A stretch of 64,000 bases of DNA from Bacteroidales bacterium UBA6192 (GCA_002422725.1 DITE01000064.1:1-64000), one strand, 5' to 3'. Shown: positions 33,179 to 42,503, counted from the stretch's first letter. Made by a program: numbers and translations. The notes: generated by a model not told the origin, from the letters alone.

Positions 33179-34161
33179 AACTTCAGGAACTTTTGGTGAA
33201 AGACCCTGTCAGAAATGCGAACTCCAATCACATAAAGTCCATTTTTGAGCCATTCAACTGAAATTGGTTGGTCAGGTTTAATAATCTGCTGTATAAATAG
33301 CTTACCCTGCATATCAAAAATCAACACTTCTGCCGTAGTATTCATTCCGGAAAACCCGATGCTGAGATGACAGGAGGTTGGATTTGGGTACACGCTAAAA
33401 ACAACATCCTGATTTACATTCACTGACAAATTTCGTTGATCATGAATGACACCGACAGCATCGAGGTCGAAGCCTGAGGATGGAAAGGGGGTTGGCCAGG
33501 GATCGTTGACCAGACGACCTGCAACATCTGTAGTGCCGATCAAGGGATCGATACTCCCGACTACGTCAACAATACGGATAGCAGAAATCTGCTGGATATT
33601 CAGGTTGGCATCATCCTTTAGCTCCTCAAGGTCGAAAGGCACGCCATACAATGCCCTGTATTTACCTGCAAGGTTTTGAATCATTGTAGCATCAAGCAAA
33701 CCAAAGCCATTGACCTGAACCTCAGTCTGCGTCAACGATGCAGCAGGAAAACGGGCAAAATACTCACCATCGCTGCTCACCTCAACGAATGCAAGTTCGA
33801 GAAAATCATCACTAAAACTATTCTCAAAAACTGCAAAATCGGGACCGGGGCCATCCCAAAGCGGAAAACCAAAAGTAATCGTAGCCACTCCCCCATCACC
33901 AAGGCTTACAACACTAAAATCGGCTTTACCCAAAGCATCATCATCATTTCCATAAGTTGCCAGGCCCAGAGATTGGTTTCCGGCCTCCATCCACCCTCTT
34001 TCAACTACTACTGATGTTGCCCAACCGATGAATGCAAGGCTATCGGCATACATGGCGTGGCTTCCGTTTTGGCCTGCTGGTGGGTCAAATTGTGCAATCA
34101 GCAGCTGAACCGGTGCCAAGAACATCAGTATCAGACAATATCTGACTAAATCACCTTTCAT
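33175..34161 (-). CDS. Cell-surface protein with T9SS sorting domain in the B12 operon
   Basis: A 328-residue exported protein; signal peptide to about residue 22 (LIAQF). The body (about 30-235) has SLGDGGVATITFGFPLWDGPG, DFAVFENSFSDDFLELAFVE and SSDGEYFARFP, then a GFDLDAVGVIHD end, a family of secreted beta-sandwich proteins I have seen next to BtuB-type receptors, but whose function is not established. A T9SS type A domain follows: VYPNPTSCHLSIGF and LKNGLYVIGVR. ATG 34161 gives a clean signal peptide and overlaps the upstream gene by 11 bases; the ATG at 34182 would add seven residues. It overlaps btuB by four bases. A role in cobalamin capture at the surface is inferred from position only. 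Confidence 0.78.
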   Translation of the reverse strand: MKGDLVRYCLILMFLAPVQLLIAQFDPPAGQNGSHAMYADSLAFIGWATSVVVERGWMEAGNQSLGLATYGNDDDALGKADFSVVSLGDGGVATITFGFPLWDGPGPDFAVFENSFSDDFLELAFVEVSSDGEYFARFPAASLTQTEVQVNGFGLLDATMIQNLAGKYRALYGVPFDLEELKDDANLNIQQISAIRIVDVVGSIDPLIGTTDVAGRLVNDPWPTPFPSSGFDLDAVGVIHDQRNLSVNVNQDVVFSVYPNPTSCHLSIGFSGMNTTAEVLIFDMQGKLFIQQIIKPDQPISVEWLKNGLYVIGVRISDRVFHQKFLKF

Positions 34162-35458
34162 TGGCCTGAGATAATTTAACAAAGGAAGCCATAGACGTCA
34201 TGCCTTCCGGTGTACTTATTGTTAAGATGTAGTAACCATTTGGAAGCGAACTGATATCAATTGCATCGGAATATCCCTGATGTTTCTGCATTAACTGACC
34301 ATGAAGCGAATAAACAATTGCATCGAATGGTCCAATTTTGCGACCAGTTTCAAACCTGATCATGTTGCTGGCAGGATTTGGGCTAAGAATAAGTGAATAA
34401 ACTTGCTTCGATTGTTCAATTCCTGTAACATCCCTGTAATCAAGCCCAATGGCTTCGGGCGAAATTCCCGCTTCGAAAAGCCCGGTTTCGACACCTTCCT
34501 GACCGAAAACATGCCCTTGCCCGAATGAAAAATAATCCGATGTGGTTGCAAAAAACTGTTGATTTAAATGATCAAAAGCTGCATCAGCAAAATAGATAAA
34601 AGAAGCTGAACCCGGATCTTCAATTACTGCCGGATCAAGCATTTCAAATGTTAAAAGATCAATAGCACCTATACCGTTATCGACGAATAAGTACAATGTA
34701 TTCCCGAATACGGCTATTCCTTTTCCGAACACATTATCGAACACATTATGTGCAACAGTTTTATCTTCAGTGTTATAAACGGTGATGACTCCTTGTTCGA
34801 CTCCCCAGGGAGTTCGACAAACAGCGATTACATTGTTCTCATAGACGAAAAGGCTATGAATTCCTGTACTAAGCTCTCCCAGGTCAATTTCTTCGATCAG
34901 CTGATGTGAATTCAAATCAACAACGGCAAGTTTGCCCCTTGTGCTCGTCCAACTACCGGGAACTGCAACATAAAGTTTATCAGCAAAAGCAACCATACCG
35001 GCAGATTCATCCGTTATACCTTCAACCTCGGAAAGCATCACGAGTGAATTTCGTTTGAAAACACGCAAAAACCCTGAGGTTTCCGGATACTGTATGCTTA
35101 CAAAAACATAATCTCCGGCTGTATAAAGCTGGCTCAGGCCTGATAAGGCAATCGCATCGAGCCGCTCATATGTATCCAGGTTATACATCATCAGCGAATC
35201 GGTAGCAGCGACAAAAAGATCCAGGCCATCCACTAAAATATCCTGCACTGCCTGGGTGTAAATGGTGGCAAAATTTTGCTGTACTAAGGTTACAGGGTTA
35301 AGCGAAGAGACTGTTACATAGTCATCCGGATCGGAAAATGCCCCTCCTGAGGCAACAACAACCTGATTCAATTGAAGCGTTTGCTGAGCATAGGCTCCAA
35401 TACCCATAGGCAGGACGATCATCATCAGTGCCATCCCGAAAAATTGTCGTGTTTTCAT
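34151..35458 (-). CDS. Secreted beta-propeller with T9SS sorting domain, first gene of the B12 operon
   Basis: A 435-residue exported protein. Signal peptide to about residue 25 (AYAQQ), then a propeller of YncE/BtuG-like blades (DLFVAATDSLMMYNLDTYERL, DYVFVSIQYPETSGFLRVF, KLYVAVPGSWTSTRGKLAVVDL, NVIAVCRTPWG, NTLYLFVDNGIGAIDLLTFEML), and a C-terminal T9SS domain (LSPNPASNMIRFETG, SSLPNGYYILTI). It is the first gene after the cobalamin riboswitch, so it is probably a second surface cobalamin binder, attached by T9SS instead of a lipid. ATG 35458 is preferred over 35482 because it starts directly at the signal peptide. Confidence 0.8.
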   Translation of the reverse strand: MKTRQFFGMALMMIVLPMGIGAYAQQTLQLNQVVVASGGAFSDPDDYVTVSSLNPVTLVQQNFATIYTQAVQDILVDGLDLFVAATDSLMMYNLDTYERLDAIALSGLSQLYTAGDYVFVSIQYPETSGFLRVFKRNSLVMLSEVEGITDESAGMVAFADKLYVAVPGSWTSTRGKLAVVDLNSHQLIEEIDLGELSTGIHSLFVYENNVIAVCRTPWGVEQGVITVYNTEDKTVAHNVFDNVFGKGIAVFGNTLYLFVDNGIGAIDLLTFEMLDPAVIEDPGSASFIYFADAAFDHLNQQFFATTSDYFSFGQGHVFGQEGVETGLFEAGISPEAIGLDYRDVTGIEQSKQVYSLILSPNPASNMIRFETGRKIGPFDAIVYSLHGQLMQKHQGYSDAIDISSLPNGYYILTISTPEGMTSMASFVKLSQANER

Positions 35459-35576
35459 AAAAAAAGTTTTAAGGTTAAACATTCATTAGCCCTCAAAACC
35501 ATCAGGAAAATGTCGTAATCAAAATGATCATACCCGACAAGCCTTTTACCCGAAAGCTTTGGAAAATAAAATTGAT

Positions 35577-35756
35577 CTGGCAGGTCTTCTGACTTGCTCA
35601 CTTCCGGAGCCTTCCCACCCACCAAAGGCGGACAGTGGCCAAAGAATTCCGGAAGCTCTGTTTGCGAGCTTACAGCAGCGGGAACTGTTCAGGACTTTCA
35701 CCTGATTCCCATTTTCAGTCCTCGTCCCGGTTCAGGATTGCGGACACCATGATCGG
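35577..35756 (-). promoter_or_regulatory. Cobalamin (B12) riboswitch
   Basis: On the minus strand the conserved pieces occur in order: GGTGTCC near the start, GGGAATCAGGTGAAAGTCC, GCTGCTGTAA, GCCACTG, GGGAAGG, and the B12-box-like AGTCAGAAGACCTGCC (35579-35594 reversed). The next gene start, 35458, is about 120 bases downstream. No clear T-tailed terminator lies between, so control is probably at translation initiation. It governs the minus-strand genes from 35458 to 29734. Confidence 0.95.
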
Positions 35757-35759
35757 TCA

Positions 35760-35767
35760 CAAAATTA
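35760..35767 (-). promoter_or_regulatory. -7 box of the B12 operon
   Basis: TAATTTTG on the minus strand immediately upstream of the riboswitch; the expected start site (about 35754) coincides with the 5' end of the aptamer. Confidence 0.5.
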
Positions 35768-35945
35768 TTAATAAAATTCAAATTAGAGCTAAACTAAACT
35801 TTACAAGGGCGAAAATTTATTAACACAGGATTGTTATCATAAGCAAATCGATAAAAAATAAATCAACTTCATGTAATTAATAAAAAAACATTAATTTTAA
35901 CCCGTCAAAAATTCAGAGGAACCATAACCAAATTAAAAAGCTGTC

Positions 35946-36170
35946 ATGAAATCATTCTTAAAATCAATTCTTTTTAGCATATCCCTTCTTATTTTTGTTG
36001 CATCTTTTGCGTCATGTGCAAGTGGTCGAACAAATGCCACCAGCCCAAAAGGCGACAAAGCTGCCAAAGTTGCATACAATCCTGTTACCAAGAAGAATGC
36101 GCCCATCAGGAAAAAGTTTATAATCAAAAATAAACAGCGTAAAATTTTGGGCACTAAGCCTTTAAAATAG
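35946..36170 (+). CDS. Small basic lipoprotein
   Basis: A 74-residue predicted lipoprotein. The signal peptide MKSFLKSILFSISLLIFVAS ends at lipobox SFASC (Cys about 24); the mature 50 residues are Lys-rich (KGDKAAKVAYNPVTKKNAPIRKKFI) and likely disordered. It has its own strong terminator just downstream. An ORF of similar length on the opposite strand is an artefact of overlap; this strand has the lipobox and the terminator. Function unknown. Confidence 0.7.
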   Translation: MKSFLKSILFSISLLIFVASFASCASGRTNATSPKGDKAAKVAYNPVTKKNAPIRKKFIIKNKQRKILGTKPLK

Positions 36171-36190
36171 AAATTGTTGTGTAGAAAATC

Positions 36191-36226
36191 AAATGAGGCT
36201 ACTCCTTCCGGGGTAGCCTCATTTTT
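36191..36226. terminator. Bidirectional terminator
   Basis: AATGAGGCTAC...GTAGCCTCATT hairpin with a TTTTTT tail on the plus strand and A-rich flank on the other, between the small lipoprotein gene and the convergent dehydrogenase gene. Confidence 0.9.
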
Positions 36227-36244
36227 TATTAAGGGTAGCTTTTT

Positions 36245-37876
36245 TTATTCTTCCAGCATGAATGGGTAGCGATAATCTGTGGGCGGATTAAGATTTTCTT
36301 TAATCGTCCGGGCAGAAACCCAACGCAATAAATTGAGAGAAGAACCTGACTTATCATTTGTTCCCGAGGCCCTTGCCCCGCCAAAAGGCTGCTGACCAAC
36401 CACTGCACCTGTCGGTTTGTCGTTGATGTAATAATTTCCCGCAGCGTTAACCAATATTTCGTTTGCCAGCTCAATGGCAAAACGATCGCGAGCAAAAACG
36501 GCACCTGTCAAAGCATAAGGTGAAGTGCGGTCGACAAGATATAAGGTTTCTTCCCATTTTTCTTTATCATACACATAAACCGTCAAAACTGGCCCGAATA
36601 ATTCTTCATGCATGGTTATGTAATGCGGGTCAGAAGTCAGAATAACAGTCGGTTCTATGAAATAGCCTTTCGATTTATCATAGTTTCCACCGGCTATCAC
36701 TTCAGCAGCATCATCGTTTTTGGCATTGTCGATAAACATGGCAAGCTTATCGAAGGAAGCTTCATCAATCACAGCACCCATAAAATTGGTAAAATCTTCA
36801 ACAGGTCCAACTTTGATTGTTTTCAAATCATCCAGCATCAACTGTTTTACCTGAGGCCACAAATTGTCCGGAATATAAGCCCTTGAAGCGGCTGAGCATT
36901 TTTGACCCTGATATTCAAAAGCGCCTCGTACCAAGGCTGTTGATAATGCTTTTGGGTCAGCCGTGTGATGAGCCACCACGAAATCCTTTCCACCGGTTTC
37001 ACCCACTATCTTAGGATAAGTATTATGAATAGTAAGGTTATCGCCAATCGCTTTCCAAATTTTACTAAACACGGTTGTGGATCCGGTAAAGTGAACACCA
37101 ACAAAATCGGGATGAGCCGACATAATTTTACCACCAACCGGTCCAGGAACAAAAACAAGGTTTATAACCCCATCAGGTAAACCGGCTTCCCGAAAAATCT
37201 CCATAATTATATTGGCCGAATAAATTTGTGTGTTCGAAGGTTTCCAAACAACAACATTACCCATTATAGCAGGTGCCGATGGTAAATTGGCAGCAATGGC
37301 AGTAAAATTGAAGGGCGTTAATGCATAGATAAAGCCTTCCAGCGGACGATATTCAATCCTGTTCCATATACCTTTATCTGAAATGGGCTGTTGGCTATAA
37401 ATTTCACTCATAAACTGCACATTAAACCTCAGAAAATCAGCAAATTCGCATGCAGCATCAATTTCAGCCTGGTGCACCGTTTTCGACTGTCCGAGCATAG
37501 TTGCGGCATTAATCTTTGCCCGGTAAGGCCCAGAAACCAGATCTGCTGCACGAAGAAAAATGGCAGCACGATCCTGCCATTCAAGTGCCTGCCAGCTTTT
37601 GCGTATCTTTAAAGCCGCATCAATGGCCATATTCACATGTTCAGCACCTCCTTCATAATAATATCCTAACGTATGCTTGATGTCGTGTGGTGGGTGAATG
37701 CTGATCTTTCTTTCGGTTTTCACCCGCTCGCTTCCGATATACATTGGAATATCTGCTATTTGCGAACGCATGATCTTTAACATTTCCTTGATTTCGGCCC
37801 TCTCAGGCGTTCCAGGAGCATAGGATTTAACCACTTCATTATACGCCATCGGCACTTTATAAAACCCACTATACAT
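36245..37876 (-). CDS. pruA: Delta-1-pyrroline-5-carboxylate (L-glutamate gamma-semialdehyde) dehydrogenase
   Basis: A 543-residue aldehyde dehydrogenase of the P5CDH type, which oxidises glutamate semialdehyde to glutamate in proline catabolism. The Bacteroidota-type N terminus YSGFYKVPMAYNEVVKSYAPG is present, with NAD-binding FTGSTTVF, catalytic Glu in VGETGGKDF, catalytic Cys in YQGQKCSAASRAY, and the PFGGARASGTNDKSGS terminus. Length matches eukaryotic-type P5CDH, not the PutA fusion; a separate proline dehydrogenase is needed and is not nearby. Confidence 0.95.
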   Translation of the reverse strand: MYSGFYKVPMAYNEVVKSYAPGTPERAEIKEMLKIMRSQIADIPMYIGSERVKTERKISIHPPHDIKHTLGYYYEGGAEHVNMAIDAALKIRKSWQALEWQDRAAIFLRAADLVSGPYRAKINAATMLGQSKTVHQAEIDAACEFADFLRFNVQFMSEIYSQQPISDKGIWNRIEYRPLEGFIYALTPFNFTAIAANLPSAPAIMGNVVVWKPSNTQIYSANIIMEIFREAGLPDGVINLVFVPGPVGGKIMSAHPDFVGVHFTGSTTVFSKIWKAIGDNLTIHNTYPKIVGETGGKDFVVAHHTADPKALSTALVRGAFEYQGQKCSAASRAYIPDNLWPQVKQLMLDDLKTIKVGPVEDFTNFMGAVIDEASFDKLAMFIDNAKNDDAAEVIAGGNYDKSKGYFIEPTVILTSDPHYITMHEELFGPVLTVYVYDKEKWEETLYLVDRTSPYALTGAVFARDRFAIELANEILVNAAGNYYINDKPTGAVVGQQPFGGARASGTNDKSGSSLNLLRWVSARTIKENLNPPTDYRYPFMLEE

Positions 37877-38010
37877 ACTTTTGATTTATTATATTGATAT
37901 CAAATTATTTAGATTCATTCTAAATGGAAAGGCAAAGTTATAGAAATAAACAATATTAGATTGTGGCTAATCAATTACCTTTTAATAACGGCAATATTTG
38001 AGTCCATTTA

Positions 38011-38041
38011 TTGCATTCAAGGCAAATTTTCCCTATTTTTG
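38011..38041 (+). promoter_or_regulatory. Promoter of the KamA-family gene
   Basis: TTG at 38011-38013, a 20-base spacer and TATTTTTG at 38034-38041. Expected start near 38047, leaving a leader of about 100 bases before the coding start, long for this genome. Confidence 0.55.
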
Positions 38042-38155
38042 TAAATCAGGATGAAGCCAGTTTAATCTGGCTTCGGGCAATACTGCCAAATGATATGTGT
38101 CTACTGAAGTTTGTTTAATGTTTGATAAAGAAACTTCACCCACGTGAGAAAATTT

Positions 38156-40348
38156 ATGACATTTAAAAATAACTTCAAAAAGCTTGATCGGGTTGCAATC
38201 AGCATAAAGTCCCATAAAGTACTTCAAAAAATCTTTGAGGAAAACCCATTTTTTAAAGATATGCTTCTACATGCCGAATCGGTTGAAGAGGCCATTCATG
38301 ATCTGAACAAGTTTGCAAAAAAATTACTGAGCCGGAACAAATATGCACTTGCCTATGCAGAAAGCCAGGATTCAGGCCAGGTTGATATGAATCAGATCAG
38401 CTGGCAGGATTTTGCAGCCATTCGTCTATTTGATTACACATCGTATTCGGGCATCGTATTGCAGGATCAAAACATCAGAGGCGATTTTATTGAAAGCCAC
38501 CCGGTCAAATATCTTTGGTTGGCGGCAAAAACTGGCAAAGGAGGTGCTCTTATCGACTTTTTTCAGGATTTTCTTATGCTCTTCAGACAATTAAATGGAA
38601 CCCTGACCCCTCAGGTAGCCTGCAAAGATCAAATTAATGTCTGGATGGAGCGTCACCCATCAGGTCTGGATGAAAGAATAATGCAAATCCGGGATCAAAA
38701 TAAAGAACGAATTATCAAACTAATTGTCAAGAAAATTGATGAGGGTAAACTGAGTAGTAACAAATTCCGGTTTGAAGAGGGAATGAGTGAACTGCATAAA
38801 GTTAAAATGGTTTTTGATTGGTGGAATGATCACAATTTTCATCTTAGGTTTGCTGTCCGAAACCCTGACCTACTCAATGAGATGCTGAACGGGAGCATCC
38901 CTGTGGAAACGATGACATTGCTTAACGATGCCCACAAAGCCGGAATTCCCTTCTTTATCAACCCTTACTATCTTAGCTTACTGAATGTTACAGAACCCGG
39001 GTTTGCAGTAGGATCTGACCTTGCCATCCGCGATTATATCATGTTTAGCAAACAATTAATCAAGGAGTTCGGACATATTGTCGCCTGGGAAAAAGAAGAC
39101 CAGGTTGAAGAAGGAAAGCCAAATGCAGCAGGATGGATACTGCCCAGAGGAAGTAATATCCATCGCCGTTATCCCGAAGTTGCCATCCTGATTCCTGATA
39201 CTGCAGGAAGAGCCTGTGGCGGACTTTGTGTTAGTTGCCAGCGCATGTACGATTTCCAGAGTGGCCGGTTAAACTTTGACCTTGATAAGTTGCTGCCAAA
39301 GGAAAACTGGGCTGAAAAACTGGAAAGGCTGATGCAATACTTTGAGAAAGACCCGCAACTTTGTGACATATTAATCACAGGTGGCGATGCATTAATGAGT
39401 TCAGACAAATCGCTTCGTATCATCCTGGAGGCAGTTTTCCAGATGGCAAAACGCAAATATGAACTCAATCTGACACTTTCTCAGGAACAGAAACTTGCAA
39501 ACATACGCCGCATCAGGTTAGGCACCCGTTTACCAGTTTACATACCTCAACGCATTACACCACAATTAACGGATCTGCTTGCTGAATTTCGTCAAAAAGG
39601 AAAATCAGTCGGAATCAAGCAGTTTGTGATTCAAACCCATTTCGAAACTGCCATGGAAGTAACACCTGAGGTTGTGAAAAGCATACAGGCACTTGTGGGC
39701 GCAGGCTGGCTGGTAACCAATCAACATGTATTTACTGCTTCATCTTCCCGTCGGGGTCATCTTTCGAAACTTAGGGCCGTTTTATCCCAAAATGGTGTAT
39801 TGCCTTATTATAATTTTTCGGTGAAGGGATATCACGAAAACAGCCATAACTTTTCAACCAACGCGCGCATACTTCAGGAACTTAATGAAGAGAAAATTCA
39901 TGGTCAGATTACACAAGACATGAAAACAGAATTGAACGACATAAGTTTAAATCCGGAAACAATTCAGGAGAACATTGTTAAACTTCTCGAAAAATCTGCA
40001 ATCCTATTTCTTTCGTGCGACAGGTCGGTTCTCAATTTACCTGGCGTTGGAAAAAGCTTAACATTTAGAACAATAGGCATTACAAGACATGGTCGTCGGG
40101 TTTTGCTATTCAATCATGACCACACACGCAATCACAGTCAGGTAGTGAACAAGATGGGAAAAGTATTCATTGTTGAATCAAAGTCAATTTCGCAATACCT
40201 CCGACAATTGGAGGAAATGGGTGAGGAAACAGATGAGTACCAGAGTATTTTTGGGTATAGTATCAGCGAAACTGAATCACAGTATCCGGTATTTGCTTAT
40301 CCCAAATCCCAGCATCAAAAAGATGCCGGCATAGATCAACTTGGGTAA
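38156..40348 (+). CDS. KamA-family radical SAM protein, long form, substrate unknown
   Basis: A 730-residue protein. The central and C-terminal part aligns by eye with lysine 2,3-aminomutase: YPEVAILIPDTAGRACGGLCVSC contains the radical SAM CxxxCxxC (C354, C358, C361), followed by DILITGGDALMS, THFETAMEVTPE, GWLVTNQHVF, GVLPYYNF and LPGVGKS (K633), which matches the PLP-binding PGGGGK region. The acids that hold the substrate amino group in lysine aminomutase are not kept: the VND position reads ASSSRRG and the D before PGGGGK reads N. A 320-residue N-terminal region precedes the core. It is therefore a family member with another substrate. ATG 38156 is preferred to GTG 38144, with low certainty. 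Confidence 0.78.
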   Translation: MTFKNNFKKLDRVAISIKSHKVLQKIFEENPFFKDMLLHAESVEEAIHDLNKFAKKLLSRNKYALAYAESQDSGQVDMNQISWQDFAAIRLFDYTSYSGIVLQDQNIRGDFIESHPVKYLWLAAKTGKGGALIDFFQDFLMLFRQLNGTLTPQVACKDQINVWMERHPSGLDERIMQIRDQNKERIIKLIVKKIDEGKLSSNKFRFEEGMSELHKVKMVFDWWNDHNFHLRFAVRNPDLLNEMLNGSIPVETMTLLNDAHKAGIPFFINPYYLSLLNVTEPGFAVGSDLAIRDYIMFSKQLIKEFGHIVAWEKEDQVEEGKPNAAGWILPRGSNIHRRYPEVAILIPDTAGRACGGLCVSCQRMYDFQSGRLNFDLDKLLPKENWAEKLERLMQYFEKDPQLCDILITGGDALMSSDKSLRIILEAVFQMAKRKYELNLTLSQEQKLANIRRIRLGTRLPVYIPQRITPQLTDLLAEFRQKGKSVGIKQFVIQTHFETAMEVTPEVVKSIQALVGAGWLVTNQHVFTASSSRRGHLSKLRAVLSQNGVLPYYNFSVKGYHENSHNFSTNARILQELNEEKIHGQITQDMKTELNDISLNPETIQENIVKLLEKSAILFLSCDRSVLNLPGVGKSLTFRTIGITRHGRRVLLFNHDHTRNHSQVVNKMGKVFIVESKSISQYLRQLEEMGEETDEYQSIFGYSISETESQYPVFAYPKSQHQKDAGIDQLG

Positions 40349-40415
40349 TAACTGTGTTTTAAACAGAATATCATTTTACCCCCCCTGATAAATTAAGGCA
40401 AATGTTTATTTTAGC

Positions 40416-41564
40416 ATGAAAAAACTGATGATAAAAAGAAGTTGTCCGAAATACAAAATCTTCCATACTCTTTTGCAACTACTCTTCTTTTTTCTTATCA
40501 TGATGAATCAATCATGTCATGTGGGGCGCTACTTCTATTATAATTATGCCGATATTAACGATCATAAAAAGTTCACTTCAAAGCCGGTTCGGACAGGTGA
40601 GGAACCGTTCAGTTTTTATGAAAATCTAAAACCGCATAAAAACTTAGATTTAACCCTGCACGGTAATGAGGAAGAAAGCTTAAACAGTTTTCTAAGTAAA
40701 AATGAAACTGTGGCGTTTTTAATAGTAAAAAGCGACACCTTAGTCTATGAGGAATATTTCATGGGCTATGACAGGTCATCAATTGTACCTGTATTTTCTG
40801 TTGTCAAATCATTTGTAAGTGCACTGATGGGTATTTCGATCAGCAAAGGATATATTCACAGCGTTCAGGATACCATAGGACAATATCTACCTGAAATCCG
40901 CGGCAAAGGTTTTGAAAGTTTAACACTTGAAAACCTGCTTGATATGCGTTCAGGTATTCAATTTGAAGAAAAATACAATTCACCTTTTGGTGGCATGGCC
41001 AAATTCTATTATGGTACAAACCTAAAAAAATACATACAGCAACTTAAACCAGAAGAAAAGGCAGGCCAAAAGTATAGTTATCAAAGTGTAAACACCCTTC
41101 TAATCACACAGGCCATTGAAAACGCAAGCAATGCAAGTATTGCTGTTTTGTTGGAAGAAGAAATCTGGAAACCACTTGGCATGCAATACGATGCTTCATG
41201 GAGTGTTGACAGTGAAAAACATCTCACCATCAAATCATTTTGTTGTCTCAATACAACTGCAATCGATCTGGCTCGATTTGGTCGTTTATATCTGCACCAG
41301 GGAAACTGGAACGGCAAACAGATTATCAGCAAAGACTGGATTAATTCGAGTTTAACCATCCACAATGACTCAAGAGACTCTCAGGGCTACCCTTATTCTC
41401 ATTTCTGGAGAGTCAAAGAAGACGGGGCATTCTTTGCAAAAGGTATTTTAGGACAGTATCTTTATGTTGATCCAAACAAAGATCTGATTATCGTGAGACT
41501 GGGAAAATCGTCAAATGACATTGACTGGCCGGCATTTTTCGAGACAATCTCGAAATTAATCTGA
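40416..41564 (+). CDS. Serine hydrolase lipoprotein of the class C beta-lactamase/PBP4* type
   Basis: A 382-residue predicted lipoprotein: a long hydrophobic leader ending at NQSC (Cys about 34). The serine-hydrolase fold shows FSVVKSFVSALMGISI with the catalytic Ser in SxxK, LTLENLLDMRSGI, KYSYQSVNTLLI with the Tyr-x-x-Asn-like second motif, GMQYDASWS and FGRLYLHQGNWNGKQIIS. Members are esterases or peptidases acting on D-amino-acid or ester bonds; resistance to beta-lactams is not implied. The third KTG motif reads GILGQ here. It stands alone, convergent with the YwqK-like gene two bases away. Confidence 0.85.
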   Translation: MKKLMIKRSCPKYKIFHTLLQLLFFFLIMMNQSCHVGRYFYYNYADINDHKKFTSKPVRTGEEPFSFYENLKPHKNLDLTLHGNEEESLNSFLSKNETVAFLIVKSDTLVYEEYFMGYDRSSIVPVFSVVKSFVSALMGISISKGYIHSVQDTIGQYLPEIRGKGFESLTLENLLDMRSGIQFEEKYNSPFGGMAKFYYGTNLKKYIQQLKPEEKAGQKYSYQSVNTLLITQAIENASNASIAVLLEEEIWKPLGMQYDASWSVDSEKHLTIKSFCCLNTTAIDLARFGRLYLHQGNWNGKQIISKDWINSSLTIHNDSRDSQGYPYSHFWRVKEDGAFFAKGILGQYLYVDPNKDLIIVRLGKSSNDIDWPAFFETISKLI

Positions 41565-41566
41565 AC

Positions 41567-42313
41567 CTATTTTTCAACGCCTTTCTTGTAAGTAGTTGTT
41601 TTAACCGGCTTACCGGTTTCGTCAAATTCCACCCATTTACCATGTTTATGGCCTTCAACAAAATCACCCATTGTTTTCAACTGTCCGTTGGAATGGTATT
41701 CTCTGGCCGGACCATGCTGTCGGTTCAAAATAAATCCCTGTTCTGATTTGAGCTGTCCACCAGGGTAATACGATTTTTGAACACCTTCAAAAAATCCATT
41801 AAGATATTGGTACTCGGCAATGACATTTCCTGATTCGTCATACCATATCGAAGTACCATTTCGCTGTCCATGCTTATAATACGATTCTTCCTGAATAGCT
41901 CCACGTTCGTAATAGACCTTTCGCAGACTATCCAGTTTGCCCATGAAATAGTTCTCCTCAAGTGTCAAACGACCACCAGCTGCAAATTTTAATAACTGAC
42001 CATGCAAGGTGTCATGCCTGAAATAAGATTGCTCCTGAATGTTGCCGTTTCTGCCAATTTGAACATACAATCCATTTTTCAAATTATCCAGATAATGCTC
42101 CAGAATATGAACCTGACCTGTTGGAAAAAATATTGCCCACGATCCTTGCTTTTTCCCTTCCGATAAATGTCCGGCAATAGTCATATTGCCATACGCTAAT
42201 CGTTGATAACCATTCTGCAAGGTAGAATCAAGTTTAATCTGAGAAATAAGCTGAGCCGATGCTGTTACTATGAATAAGAACATTACTGGAAGTAGCAGAA
42301 ATAATTTCTTCAT
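41567..42313 (-). CDS. Exported YwqK/MORN-repeat protein
   Basis: A 248-residue exported protein with signal peptide to about residue 20 (TASAQ). It consists of about eight tandem repeats of 22-24 residues with the pattern G-x-x-x-x-Y-x-x-G-x-x-x-x-x-x-x-x-x-G, for example NGTSIWYDESGNVIAEYQYLNG, EGVQKSYYPGGQLKSE, HGPAREYHSNGQLKTMG. These are MORN-2/YwqK-type repeats. The name antitoxin attached to this family in databases is not supported here: no toxin gene is adjacent. ATG 42313 starts directly at the signal peptide; the ATG at 42340 adds nine unrelated residues. Confidence 0.85.
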   Translation of the reverse strand: MKKLFLLLPVMFLFIVTASAQLISQIKLDSTLQNGYQRLAYGNMTIAGHLSEGKKQGSWAIFFPTGQVHILEHYLDNLKNGLYVQIGRNGNIQEQSYFRHDTLHGQLLKFAAGGRLTLEENYFMGKLDSLRKVYYERGAIQEESYYKHGQRNGTSIWYDESGNVIAEYQYLNGFFEGVQKSYYPGGQLKSEQGFILNRQHGPAREYHSNGQLKTMGDFVEGHKHGKWVEFDETGKPVKTTTYKKGVEK

Positions 42314-42370
42314 GGTTTTTAAGGATAAGTGATGATGCAAAAATAGTTATCTTAAAGGTTAAGAGGATAA

Positions 42371-42410
42371 TATCAAAAAAAAATCAGGCCTACTGTTCCG
42401 ATAGGCCTGA
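42371..42410 (-). terminator. Strong terminator before the YwqK-like gene
   Basis: TCAGGCCTA/TAGGCCTGA hairpin (42384-42410) followed on the minus strand by nine Ts. It ends transcription from the rimO side and isolates the YwqK-like gene. Confidence 0.85.
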
Positions 42411-42503
42411 AAATCAACCAAAACCAAATTTACAATCAATAAGCGCTATTATCTTCTGACTGTGAATTGTTAAAACCAAGTTATTCAATTCAATGTATGT
42501 GCC

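Noticed and set aside
35933..36154. 73-codon minus-strand ORF opposite the small lipoprotein
   Set aside because: The plus-strand frame has a lipobox and a terminator; the minus frame has neither and would end inside nothing recognisable.
41567..42313. Antitoxin function for the YwqK-like protein
   Set aside because: No toxin gene is adjacent and the protein has an export signal; the database name is not informative here.
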